Below, piece by piece: positions 22,348 through 34,843 of a DNA stretch of 64,000 nucleotides (the stretch's first letter is position 1; the number at the start of each line of letters is the position of its first letter). Source of the stretch: Platerodrilus igneus (taxonomy: Eukaryota; Arthropoda; Insecta; Coleoptera; Lycidae); the NCBI GenBank assembly GCA_036346225.1, contig JARFIW010001178.1, forward strand, positions 62,001 to 126,000, given 5' to 3'. The notes under the pieces are model-generated. The model was not told the origin of the DNA and did no database searches. It was given only the letters and a program-made list of their open reading frames with translations. The translations under genes and the position numbers were made by a program.

Positions 22348-25096
22348 GGGGAGACTGGGGTTGGATGGCGCAAATTTTGCATTTCATTTATTTTAAGTAT
22401 TTTGCGTAACTGTATAAACTTTAAATAAGTTTCGTTTTATAGATTTATGTTTTAAGTAACAATTTCGTTTATCAAATCTGTTCTACACTAAATTTATAAC
22501 GAATTGCAAAACAAAATTACAAAGCATCCGCCGTGCGCCTACGTGCCCCCACACGGGGTTGGTTGTCGCGGTTATTGGGGTAAGTTGGCGCACTTAATTT
22601 TTAGTTTATTTATACGATGTATACTCAAAATAAATACAAAATACGATTAAATGCAAATATATTTACATGAAACATTAATGTATATGTAGATTACAAATCA
22701 TCTGAAGACTCGCAATTAGGGCACACAAAAAACACAAGCTTTTCACCAGCACATAACTCGTGTGCCCACATATGGCAACTGCTGCACTGCAACCAAGGTT
22801 CTCCAGACTTGCTGTTGGAAAATGCATCCATACAAAAAAGACAGAAAGTTTCCTCTTCGTCTGCAGAGCTACTATCGCCACGCACTTTAGATTGCTTAAG
22901 CTCTTGCCTTGATTTTTTAGGCCGATTTAAAGATTTGGTTGCTTTTTCTTTTTGCTTATTTTTGACAGCAGCTTGCTTTTCTTCCTCTAGGGCATTTTTG
23001 ATGGGAGTGTCCGTTAGAATTGCAGTGCAACGTCTTCTCCTAGATCCACGTTTCAATTTCCGTGGTCCAGCTTTCGGAATGGTCTTATTTGTTCTGGTGT
23101 TGGAGGTGGTGTCACTTCGCGACAATCCGATGCATGCGAAGGTCCAGCTATAGCACCATCATCAATATTATTTGGTATTGTAGTGGCCCTATTGTTTGTC
23201 ACAGAAGATATTTGTGAATCATTAGCTGGTTGTTCAGGTTTTCTATTGGCCTGTCCGTGACGTATCCAGCAAGACACTCGGGTTCACCAAATACATTGCA
23301 ATTAAATGGCGAAATTCCGGTTACCTTGAAGCCAGCCATGATGTTAGTAGGAGTTGCAGCAAGTGGCAATGCTATACTGACAATTTGTGGAATATCATAG
23401 ATTGTCATGGTGCGCCCTGGATTATTAGTCATCCAACTATCACATGTTGTATTTACGTATTTTTTTAGAGGACCATAAACGGAACGGTCAAGTGGTTGGA
23501 GTTTATGAGAGCAGTGAGGGGGGAACGACAGTACCGTAACCCCATTCGCTTTGCAATAGTCTAATGCGTTTATAGATAGATGGGAATCATGGTTATCCAA
23601 CAAAAGCAACACAGGCTTTTGCGGAGAGCATTTGGTATGACGCACAAAATGTTGAACAAATTCTAAAAAGTGGTTGGCTTTCATCCAACCGGAAGGATTA
23701 GCTGCGCCTGCACTTTGAGGTGGCCCAGCAGCAACAAAATGGTCACGAAAGTGCACCCTTGGAAAAATAAAAAATGGAGGTATGCTGTTTCCTATTGCAG
23801 AAACAGCAGCTGCTAAAGTTACAAGAGCACCCCTTTCCTGTGACGTTAACCTTCCAACTTGCTTGAAACCCCTCCTGGCTACAATTCTATCTGGTTTTTG
23901 TACCGTCGTAATCCCTGTTTCATCCATGTTCCATATGTCACTTGGTCCTATTTGTAAACGGTCAAGAACTAATTTCAAATTGTTAAAAAAATGGGTGACA
24001 TTTGTTTTGTTAAAGCCCTGGCAAGACTTGTAGCTTCGGGTGTTCTAATAGATAATGTTCTATGTCTTTTTAAAAATAAAGTAAACCACTCAGATCCAGC
24101 CATCTCTTGACGTCTCCATGATTCAGGAATTTGCAGTTTTAATGAAACAGCATATTCCCAAGCAAATTTTCTAATTTCTTTGGGCGATAACCCATAATAT
24201 ATATCAGAACATGTTTTGATATAGTCCTCTAATAGCTGTTCTTGTCCGTCACTAAAAATCTGTGAAAGCAAAAGAAATACATTATGTAGTGCAAAATCAA
24301 CTTATTTTAACTGATAGGCTGTACCTGTCTGTTCTTGACAAAACCTACGTTGGTACTTGGGAAATTCTCATTTCCATTAATTTCTTCAGGTGTTACCTTC
24401 GAACAAAATCGTGTTAGCGTTCTGTCAGGAATTCCAAAATCTTTTGCAACACTGCGTATAGATTTTTTATTAATTTTTACTTCTCTCGCAGCCTGAAGCA
24501 TTACATCTGGAGGTGTATTTCCTTTTTCCGTCTTTCTTTTATAAGTTCGCATTTTTCTATAAAATAACAAATGATATATGTGATGTATGTCATTTCGTTC
24601 AATTAATTGATTATAAACAGTTACAGCAATAACTTTTACTAAACAAGACCGCTTTTTATTTATATTTTAAAAATTAGCCCTCAAAAGTGTTGCGCCAAGT
24701 AGCCCCGTTGACTTTGCGCCAACTAACCCCAATTACATCTTGCAAATGTTTCTGTAATATTTATTTAAACAATAACTTTTTAGTAAAATGCACACATACC
24801 AGATAGAAGGCTATGCCTTGTACAGCAAAATGGTATTTGTTTAAAATCTGCGACACTTACCTTATGTTCTTAGTAGCAAAAAAGCGAAAAAGTACGAATA
24901 TTACTTTAGATAGCCTGGACAACAAAATGCATACACTACTGCTTTAATGGCAGTCAAACCAGCACTGAGTTGGTTTACTGATGCAGTCTGTGTCGATCTT
25001 TCGTCTGATCATAGTTACGCTGTTGTCAGCTTTCTAATATTTCAGATATAACGAGTGCGCCAACCAACCCGTGCGCCAACCAACCCCGGTCTCCCC
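22348..25096 (-). mobile_element. Pogo/Tigger-type transposon with TIRs and TA duplication
   Basis: TA at 22346-22347 and at 25097-25098 flanks inverted repeats GGGGAGACTGGGGTTGG and GGGGAGACCGGGGTTGG. Subterminal copies of GGGGTTRGTTGGCGCA-like words occur on both sides (about 22555-22595 and 24690-24735, plus 25050-25080). Total 2749 bp, with one spliced transposase gene on the minus strand. Confidence 0.95.
22691..24552 (-). pseudogene. Pogo transposase with CENP-B-like HTH, DDD core and PHD-type finger
   Basis: Exon 1 starts at the ATG at 24552 (MRTYKRKTEKGNTPPDVMLQ), a psq/CENP-B helix-turn-helix. It ends at VKNRQ, where the minus strand has a GT...AG intron of about 65 bp (near 24327-24263). 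Exon 2 resumes IFSDGQEQLLEDY. The core shows IWNMDETG, LLLLDNHDSH and HKLQPLDRSVYGPLK as D, D, D. A C-terminal lysine-rich region leads to a C4HC3 finger (CLFCMDAF, LQCSSCHMWAHELC, FFVCPNCES) ending at 22691. Apparent one-base shifts lie near 24005, 23235 and 23080. The finger resembles a PHD, which in other proteins reads histone tails. Confidence 0.85.
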
Positions 25097-25098
25097 TA

Positions 25099-26176
25099 CT
25101 GTCATTAAATATGTCTGAAATGTAAATTTGGTACATTTTTTAACTAGAGTATTTCAAAATTCTTCATTAAAGCAAAAGCATAAGATTATATAACAGCCTA
25201 ACTTTCACTATCAAAATTTTACTCTAGTAGAGATGGCAGCGACAAGTGCTTAACAAAACAGAAACGTCATATGTACATCACATGACTAGTAGATAAACGA
25301 TTGACATACAATAGTGCATTTAACCAGTTAAACTCAGCCACCTTGCTTTTATTTTTTTTTGGACTAATTAATGTATGACGTGCGCCTACTAATTTTATTA
25401 TTTCACACTCAAAATAATCTTAACATATACCACTCCTGCATCTAATAATCGGTCAAACTGTGTACTCCAACATAATTTTGCCTTTAGCAAATGCTTTTGT
25501 GTATAATAATTTTAGAAAAAATCCCTCGACCTCCTGGTCTCGGGATTTTCCAAATTAATATACACTCAAGTCATTGTTAAGCAAAATTATGTGTTATCAC
25601 AGTTTAACCGTACAGCTTGAATCTTTCTCAGATTCCTACACTTCTAAATCCATGTTTAAACTGCTTACTTATAACCACTACTTCTGTAATATCTACCTTG
25701 TTAAATCTTAATTTGGCTTAAATGTAGTTTTTCATGAAATGAAATTTGACTACTGAAAATAAAATTAATACTCCATTCTTACTTTTTGCTATATCATATA
25801 CAATAATGTAAAATACAAAACCAAACTTTGGTTGGAAAGCGGATAATATGCAAAACAGCTATGCTGCGCTGTTGCCAAGTGTATGGGGTTCACTTAGTCA
25901 GTCAGATGAAACTAAATGTATATAGAAGCAAGAGATATACTCTTATAAGAGCGCCACTATCGGCAAAATCCTGAACTATAATTTATACACTAACCAATCT
26001 GATAATAAAGTGCGACCCTGCTGACATTTTTCTATTGGCTTTAAAACGGATTTCCCCCTCTCATGACAAAATTTTAAAACTTTACTTGTGAGGTCCGTGT
26101 ATTGGTCCTCGCTTGGTCGTGGTACTCACTTAGTATGCAAGTTGTTCATGTATGGTCCTCATTTAATCAGCAGTAA

Positions 26177-26218
<42 letters not shown>

Positions 26219-26265
26219 CTGTGGATCGTGGACTTAGTATTTGGATCACCCTAAAAACCATTCAA
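25099..26265. other. Intergenic, with (TA)n at 26177-26216
   Basis: AT-rich, no gene recognised. Short phrases ggtcctc and acttagta recur on either side of the TA run and may belong to the leader of the LTR element whose PBS lies at 26266-26285. Confidence 0.4.
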
Positions 26266-26285
26266 GCCCCAACGTTGGGCCGTCA
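26266..26285 (-). promoter_or_regulatory. Primer binding site-like sequence
   Basis: The minus strand reads TGACGGCCCAACGTTGGGGC, close to Gypsy PBS of the TGGCGCCCAACGTTGGGGC class. It is preceded by gatcacagcaatctta, matching the LTR end before the plus-strand PBS at 6389. The internal part of the element is not recognised. Confidence 0.55.
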
Positions 26286-28315
26286 TAAGATTGCTGTGAT
26301 CGGGGACTTATTGGTTTGACATCGCCAGTGTCAACACTGATTTTCAAAAAAATAAAAAATTTACAAAAATATTCTTACCCGTTTATTCTGCTGCAACAAT
26401 CTTCAGCAGCTTCCCTGGCTAGCTCAGCTGTGCCTCTTCTCGGATACCTAAATTTACAATCATTCTTCCTTCCCACTCACACACCACTCAATAAAATCAC
26501 CAAATAATACAACAATCATACAATCTTTATTTACCGCTATTTACAAACAAATTATTCTCAAATATAAACAGATTGGTACACTAATTACAACTCAATAAGT
26601 GCTATGTTTTAAAGTCCTTGTTTTAAATTATTATTAGCAAACACATTTAATACAATATGAGTAGATGGGCCCCCAAATAATACCCTATTTTTATTGCACA
26701 CTGGAGTATGGTGAGCTCATAATAACCCAGTTTATTAATGTATGTCTTTTACCTTGCATAAAATTACTACAAAACTAATAAACCCATGTACCCTTAACAA
26801 TCTAATTTAAATTCATAATGAAATTTAGTAAGTTTTACATACACCCTTTTTCAATATTTAAAATAACCCTAATAATTGTCAAGTACACGTATTTTTTCCG
26901 ATACGTTATATAACCATAAATAATCCCAATGTTCACTTACACATCACCAAATAATTCCAAAAGTTTATCAGATAACAGAAAATTCAAAAAAAGTTACCTG
27001 GAAATGCTTTAAGCCTCCATCCCTTCGACGATGCTCACCAGAACCCTTTGTCTTCGTGACTATGCGCTCTGATCCTCCACATATTCACAGATGACAACCT
27101 CTGTATTCGCCCATCGCCTTGCTTCTAATTACCATTCCATAACAGCATACAAACTCACGTATATTATACTTCTATTTATTAATTTACTAGCTTGGTATGG
27201 TATTAGTTGGACCTCAGTTAATTTAATTCACTCGACACTACTCACGTTAATAACTATAAGGCCTCAACTACCAAGTTATAAGTGCTAGTACTACGTTTAC
27301 TGTATTATGAATAATTTTTAATACTCACAAGAACTCTACTATAACGTCGGTTTATTGTTGTAAGTAGTTAAAAGCGATGCGAATATAAAGAGAGCGCTCC
27401 TAATTCTCTCAGAGTATTTATATCGTTCAAAATGCCACCTCTAGGCCACACTTCACGTGAAATACTTATTTTAAAATAACACTTCTGCAAATTTTGATAT
27501 AACCGACTTCAAGATTCCTGAAATTCACCTCGTGGACGCGCCGTATAATCCGAAAATCGCCTCCATCTGTCGCATGTTCGTCCGTTTGTAAAACTATCCG
27601 TTTCAACCAATGATTCTATTCTGAGTCGTCATGAAACTCCGCCTGTAATATTTTTATCTCTGTCTTATGCATATTTGATGTCGCGTTCCAAACCCCACTA
27701 GAGTTGTAGAAAATCGATATTGCTGACAGCGTCTCATTACTCCACGTGGATTAAGTACGTGCGTTTTGCAAACCAATGCTTTTATATCCGCCTCTATCTG
27801 TAGCATATTACTGATCGTACATCTCACCTACTCTTTAAGAAACTTTGTTAGCTTGTTATTCGAAGCAACTGACGGTTGAACACTATTTTCTATGAAGTCC
27901 GCTTTATTATGATAATAAATTCGAAGAAGGTAACCTTTTAAACATGCAGGTGTTCTTAATTATAGCCCGTTTAAAACAACAATTCTTGGAGTCTATATTT
28001 CACCGTACTGACGTCTGTTTGTTACCAAGCCACCTTTTGCCTTGGGATTATTGATTTTCTATACCCTGGTGTTTTCTAATGCTATTACACGTTGAATTAA
28101 AATAAATTAAATTAATTATGCGTTTCTATTTGTTTTTAAAACGGTTTTCTTTATGTACCTTTAACCTTTCAATCATAAATTATAAAAATACGTCCATACT
28201 TGTCCGTTTAAATTAAATAAATGAAATAAATTTTGCGCGTAAATAATTGTTCGTTTCTCTATACAAGGTGTTTGAAATTGCATTGCTTACCCCAAATTTA
28301 ACCCTTTAAATCCAT
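26286..28315 (-). repeat. Probable LTR and unassigned flank
   Basis: The first part should be the LTR belonging to the PBS at 26266; its far end is not defined. The phrase gatgctcacc near 27030 may correspond to the aggtgagcacc near the LTR end at about 6350. From about 27500 on I see nothing recognisable. Confidence 0.35.
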
Positions 28316-28383
<68 letters not shown>

Positions 28384-28390
28384 ATATACA
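28316..28390. repeat. (TA)n followed by (TATG)n microsatellite
   Basis: TA run, then six TATG units, then tatatatacaggg. ORFs reported across it are repeat artefacts. Confidence 0.95.
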
Positions 28391-29716
28391 GGGTTGGGAT
28401 AAAGTATGGAACCAGGTGAATATCTTTAAAACGAAAAGGACGATATTTATGAAACTTTGTAGATAAATGCAATGAGGCAAAATGCATCTGATGTGATTTT
28501 TTTTGTTATTGTACTTCCGGTTTAACCGGAAATGCCCTCAATTTTTTTTTAATTAAATGGGACACCCTTAATATTTTTGCAGATCTTGATAGATCTTGTA
28601 ATTTCGAATTCATACATACCGGGGTTAATGGAAATAATCTGTAAAAACGAGACACTAAAGCACTTTAGTACAATCACTTTTAAGTTTTTACGCATTAAAA
28701 TAAAAACCATTTAGATTAGCAAATTGATGTTTACTTTGTATTAAACGTGTACTGTTTAGTAAAGTAGCTGTTGGAAAAATGTCAAGACAAACTGTCAAAT
28801 TAATTGTAATTTACGGTAATAAATTGTACGGTTAAAAATGGTATATTTAAGTGAGAAAGATCGAATTGAAATATTAATGATGATTGGTTTTGGCGATCGT
28901 GTTAGAACTTAATGATTTGCATCCTGAAAGAAATCCTATATCACGTTCAACAGTTACTAAAACATTACAACGTTTTAATGCAACAGGGATGGTCAAAAAT
29001 TTGCCAAAAACTGGAAGACCACAGACCGCAACGAACGAAGCTATTAGACAAAACATTGCTATTGAATTAAAGGAATCGCCTCAAACTTCTACCAGAGATT
29101 TGGGACTAAACCACGGTATAAGTCGACGTTCTGTAGGGAAGATATTAAAAAGTTAAAAATATCATCCGTATAAAATACAATTAGTTCAAGAATTGTCTGA
29201 TGATGATTTTGACCGACGACTGGAGTTTTGCGAACGAATGATGGACATCTGTAATGTCGACGAGCATTTTGCAAATAATGTAGTGTTTTCGGACGAGGCA
29301 TCTTTTTGTTTACATGGAACAGTTAATCGCCATAACTCAAGGTATTGGTCAAATGAGAATCCTCATTGGATTTATGAAGCCCATACCCAACATCCACAAA
29401 AGTTGAATGTTTGGATGGGCATTGAGAAAAATAGGCTTATAGGCCCATTTTTTATAGATGGAAACTTGAATGGTAACAAGTATTTAGATTTACTAAATAA
29501 CCAAATTATTCCTGCACTCCATCAAAATGGGCAATTACCACAAAATGTTTGGTTTCAACAAGATGGAGCGGAGCGTCTCCTCATTATGATAGACGGGTTT
29601 TGAATTTTTTAGATGCAAATTTTCCAAATCGATGGATTGGACGTAGAGGATTTGTAGAGTGGCCTGCTCGTTCTCCAGACATCAGTCTGTTAAATTATAA
29701 CGTTTTGCCTTACTAA
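28388..29716 (+). mobile_element. Decayed Tc1/mariner-superfamily element 2
   Basis: It starts at a cagggttgggataaagtatgg end next to the TATG microsatellite and ends abruptly inside the third catalytic region near 29705. The 3' TIR was not found. It is distinct from the element at 6787: different TIR and only distantly similar protein. Confidence 0.7.
28838..29705 (+). pseudogene. Mariner-like transposase 2, frameshifted and 3' truncated
   Basis: The ATG at 28838 (MVYLSEKDRIEILMMIGFGD) is followed by a break near 28905. The frame 28884-29156 holds HTH parts (SRSTVTKTLQRFN, STRDLGLNHGISRRSVGKIL). After a stop near 29154 the core gives HPYKIQLVQEL, VFSDEASFCLHGTVNRHNSR, LNVWMGI, IGPFFIDG and WFQQDGA. 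Another shift follows, then WPARSPDISLLNY. The catalytic D positions are SDE, QQD and SPD. The third region reads LLNY where LDFF-type residues are usual. The protein is cut before its C-terminus and is not functional. Confidence 0.85.
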
Positions 29717-31768
29717 GGGGGTTACTTTCTTTACTCCTATTGGCCAGCTGAAAGGCACAAGGATAGATAACGAGGATTTCCTGAAGATGTAAAGAGCCCA
29801 CGGTTAGTTTCGTTAGAAAATGGCTCGTAGATGAGAAAACCTCCAAAGGCTAAGCGGCTAGTCGAGCGATTAGCTCTGAGTAGAACATTACCTTTTTTTG
29901 TCGGGGTTGGACTGCGACCAAAATATAGTGAATATGGCGCCACCGAATTTTTGCATACTAAGAAGACCCAACTTGAGTCTTTTGTATAAGGCGAATGCGG
30001 AAACCTATACTCAAATACCGCTATACAAAAAATATTACGAGAACCCAATCCCTAAAGTTTTCTTACCTTGTGGCTCGATATTGACCTTTAAAGATGCACT
30101 GCTACACCTGTAAACAGATTAAACAAGGCTAGCACCTTTTGTGCATTTATTTCAAAAAAATTCATAATTAATAAGAATCAAACCTCATTCATTCCAACTA
30201 ATAATCATAGTCTTGACCAAAATGAATATCTATTACTTTAAGTTGCAGTTTAAAATTATTTACAAAACATCATCTTTAAAAATTTGACAAATTATGATAA
30301 TGAAAAATATGTTCATATGTACTAGGTAATAATTTCAACATTTCATCTCACAAAACTAGAGTAATGTAGTTTTTTTTACATAAGAATCTAGCAAAATTTA
30401 TTCTTGTAGGTGTTTAACTTTGAGTTTTAGGATCAATTAAATTTATATTACAAAAATCATTTGGTCTTGGTAGTACTACATAGACTTCATATTAAATGGT
30501 AAAATATTCCAATTATTAGTTAATGAAAAGCAAAATGAAACAATTTAGTTCTCTAAAATAGCTTTAATTTTTGTTAATTCTGAAAGTTAACCTTTTCTAT
30601 CTTTATATCGCCATCTACCATTTTTTGTTAGTACTCATACAAAGATTAAAAGTGAAACTTTATAGATTCCTTTCACCAAAGTTTAAAAATAACTTGTTTG
30701 TCATTCACATAATGAACTAGGAAATTTCCACATGAACAAACAAAAACTTATTTGTCTGTCATACCAAAAGTTACAGCTGACGTATTAAAAAAAACCTAAT
30801 TACATACCGGATGTTAATCCATCAGAAGAATACTTGCAAGGTATTAGGACCACACCCGGAATGGTAATTAATAAATTGGAATCTTCTTGTTTCAGCTATT
30901 TCGGGTTAGAAATTTTCAATACCACACATTCCAATAAACTGGATACTGAATATCTAACAGCATTACGGGCGTTCGCATCGAACAAATGAACCACGCCAGA
31001 TATCGAACAAATGAACCACGCCAGATTGATTACCATATTAAGTAAAATTTCGAATTTTTACTATTCCTACAAGATTTCAAATAGTTGCGATTAAATTTTC
31101 CATTGATTACTAAATAAATTTTATAAATTTTCTTAAATTATGGTAAGCTGCACTGCAAATATTAAATTAATAAGGGCTTTAAAACTCGGTAATACTTACT
31201 GCTATCCTAAAGCCAATCAGAACAAATTTAACGTCCCGTCTTATACGAACTAATAAATGCCAAGCGTGGACATATAATGAGTTTAGCCGAGACGATTTCA
31301 TCTTGAAAATCGACCTTAATCTTTCGGTGTTTCCAACATGTGATCTGCAACGCCATGTTCTTTTATGTAAAGAACAATTGACCTTCTCTAACAATGCATT
31401 CAATTTTGCCATACCGTCACACACAAAAATAAAAGAACAATGTGACAAATTTGATTGAAATGGTGTCATTTTATTAAATTATTTATTTTATATTATTTTT
31501 AGTTATGTTAAGTTATAGTTCCTGTTATTTTTTACATTGTTGCTAATTATTTATATAAACCTCGATTTAGTATGTAACTTTAAAACCAAACTGTACCAGT
31601 TTTTTAAAATTTATCATTTGTAGTGCCCGTGATCAAGAATTAAAATAAATTCGAAAATTTAGGCTATAAAAAAGAGTAGTACTGAACTTGCCAGCTGACC
31701 TGAAACCCACAACCAATAATTTATTTATAAATATATAAAGCAAGGTCGTTAAACACTAAGATAATTAT

Positions 31769-31819
<51 letters not shown>

Positions 31820-33230
31820 CATTTGACATTTATCAAAGGTTCTACAAAGGTAGTTCGTTGGTGCTACTGATAAAACCATAAATTTACCATTTTATCAAGC
31901 TATACTAAAAGTTAAAAACACTACAGTTCACAAAGATTGATGAATAGTTACTTGTTGAAGGCATATATAGGATATTATGTACTAGTAATACAGCGTTTGA
32001 GGTTTAATAAAAAGCATTTTCATTTGTTTGCATATACGAAGGGTATCTAATGCATCTTCGATTGAATGTGTATAGGTTATGTCTTCAATTTAGCATTTGT
32101 AATTTGTGCAGGATACTGTAGGCACTTATAATTTTGAGTTACCTAAAATGAAATATGTTTAATACATTTAAATTATAAAGCAACATAAAAATTTTTGAAA
32201 TGTCAAATAAAATGTAAAAATAAACAAAGCTGTTCTAAAATAGTAATTAGGTAGATTTAAGTTGAATTTGTTGAATGCATCCCTTATGTTGTATTAGTTA
32301 GTAGGCTAGAAATAAGTTTGTTTTTTGTTTGTTGTCCTAGGTGATAATTGTTTGAAAGAATTAATTAATTAAAAAATTTTGAAAAAAGTTTACACATAAA
32401 ATTTTTGTAGATTGAAAAATTGTTTTGGCTCAAGAGCTTGTAATTAAAAATTGAAAAAAAAATTAATAGACGTGTTAATTGTGCATGCATTTTGATTCAA
32501 AATAATAAGGAAGGAAAGTGAAAAGTTTTATACGACGAGGATAAATTTCAAAAGAGGAATTTCAAATATACCAACATCGGGGCATCCTTTGTTGTGGTTC
32601 AGGAGTTGCAGCAGATCAGTTAATTGGTGACGTATAAGGTGTTCGTAGTTGTAGAGCAATTAAAACAATTAGTGGTTGAAGTAGTTCCATAAGAGAACCT
32701 AAAACTAGAGGAAAAACATTATTGTATTTTATACTAAACATATATTTATTAGGTACTCACCGAAAGCGCTCGAGGCAACTTTGTGTATCCTGTTTCCAAT
32801 CCTGTACACCCAGACACATTCAACGGAGTTACAGGTATAAAAGTTAATGTTATCTACTCTTCATATTTAAGTAATTTGGAATAATTTAAATTTCAAACGT
32901 TAACTAGAATAAATAATTGCAGAACAGATTTATCAATCTTTGTTTAATCGGTATATGTAAGCACAACTTAGAGGTTAATTTGAGTGTGATCGCATACGCT
33001 TTAGGCGCCTGTGTTTCAATACCTATAAGGGGACAAAGAACCTACTTCTCCTTACAGAGTTAAAATACTAGATTCAGTTTCCCTGAGAGAGAGTTTCAAA
33101 AAGCCGTGGCATAATTGAATTGAAAGAGTATAAATTTAATCATTTACAGACTAACACCATATTACAGGTTGCACCTATTATTTTTACTCGTACATTAAAG
33201 CAGCATTTCACATAAAATATCAACATACAT

Positions 33231-33234
<4 letters not shown>
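29717..33234. other. Intergenic, no recognised gene; (TA)n at 31771-31814
   Basis: No element family recognised. Minus-strand ORFs at 30048-29737 and 31469-31179 have no familiar motif. A 24 bp word around gaacaaatgaaccacgccag is duplicated at 30978-31023. It may contain old unclassified repeats. Confidence 0.4.
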
Positions 33235-33267
<33 letters not shown>

Positions 33268-33270
<3 letters not shown>

Positions 33271-34085
33271 CTCATATTTAGACCAGGGTAGAAAATTAAA
33301 TAATCACATCAAATAATTTTAATCACCGTGTAGAAGCTTTGGGAAGAGGTACGCTTTATTAAAACCGTGAAGCATAAAAGGTTATTAGTTTCATTAAACA
33401 TAAGAGATTTAAATCATGTACAAGACGCTTTATATCAAAAGAAGCAGTATTAAAAAGCTCTGCGTGTAATGTAATTATTCCTAAACAAATGGAAATTACG
33501 TGCAAAATTTATATTAATTAACCCTATTTTAAGTAACCGGTAGTAAAACAAAGTGTACACATAATAATTAATATTTAACTTGTATTCGCTAAAATGAAAG
33601 GATAGAAGTCAATTTTAATTGGAGTTAATTAAACCATTATTAATAATAAGCATAAAAGTCTGTGAAAATCCAAGATTATAATACCAGAAAATAAAGCTCT
33701 GAGAATTAATATTATTTTGAACGCCTGCGTAGTTTAAATATCACGTACGGCGAAAATTGTGTAGATAACAAATGGTTTCAAAGAATCTTGAAGAAACCGT
33801 GGCTTAATATTCACGAGAAGGTGCGATACGGGGTTATTTAACCCAGATAGTCCACATGGACTAAAATATAATCGATAATAAAGAATATCAATTTGCACCA
33901 ATGCGAACAGGTTAGAAAAGGAAAGAGAAAATGCGTCAAGCAAAGACACATATAGTAAAAGGCGTGATTTAAGCAACGTCACGAGGGTCACAATTGGTTG
34001 AAAATAGGATGCAAATATCAGAGGTAGAAACAACGATTTCTGTACAAAATTAATTAGCTTTTCTCGGACATGTTTGCGTGCCGTA
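33268..34085 (-). repeat. 3' LTR of Gypsy 3 (copy b)
   Basis: Very close to copy a (4325-5106), with small indels such as the extra cgtgaagcataaaa. Less similar to copy c (36474-37125). Confidence 0.7.
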
Positions 34086-34843
34086 CCGTACCTTCTAGAA
34101 TTCTTATGTAATGGAATCCGCCAGAATGAATCCCTTAAATCTACTTTATTAAAAACAAACTTGCCATCTTTACTTAATTTCGCCTTCACCTGCTCCTGAT
34201 ATGCTGCTTCTACCCCCACTACTTCTGCATGTTTTTGTATTAAAGCTTGAACCTCTACTTTCCTTTCCTCTGGACATCTTATTGTGTTGATCTGTTTTAC
34301 TTCATCATCTACCTCTACTACATTAATACTAAACCCCGTGTCATCCTCTGTGACTTCATAACTGCCCTTCCATGGCACTACCCTATCATTAATCCTTATT
34401 ACCTTCCGTTCCATATCTATCAAAACCCCTAACTTCATCATACAGTCAACACCTAAAATGCTCTGAAACTTCAGTCCAGGTACAATTACAAACTCCTGTT
34501 CACAGCTTAAACCTCCTATATCTATCCTAAGCACCACAACACTATTCACTACAGCAAACTTCTTTTTATTTGGAGCTACTAAATGACTACGCTTTATAGG
34601 CATAATTCTATCACAAACCTTATCCCTAATTTTGCTGACGAATTCCTCCGATATTAAACTCGCCTCTGCCCCTGTATCAAGTAATACTTCTACATTATTC
34701 TCAAAAATTTCTAAATTAATAATTGGCAAACATAATTTTTCCTTAGTTTCTGGCTGTACTTCCTCCTCAATTTTGAAAAATTCACGTGGATGTTCATATA
34801 CATTTACACTGAAATCTAGTGGTCTGTCGCGTTCTAAAAATCC
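33734..34843 (-). pseudogene. pol: Gypsy 3 pol remnant: protease and RT start fused into LTR sequence
   Basis: The pol frame is entered by -1 shift at about 34837 (FLERDRPLDFS). Retropepsin features are VEVLLDTGAEASLIS and FQSILGVDCMMKLG. After a linker (VEAAYQEQVKAKLSKDGKFV) comes an early RT-like phrase, KVDLRDSFWRIPLHKNSRRY. The frame then runs without a stop into LTR-derived sequence (from about 34085) and ends at 33734. The last ~115 codons are therefore not a natural protein domain. This shows that a deletion removed the RT core, RNase H and integrase. Confidence 0.8.

Noticed and set aside
22809..23153. 114-codon plus-strand ORF
   Set aside because: Antisense shadow of the pogo transposase C-terminus.
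28287..28487. ORF with YIHTYIHTYIYIY repeats
   Set aside because: Translation of (TA)n and (TATG)n.
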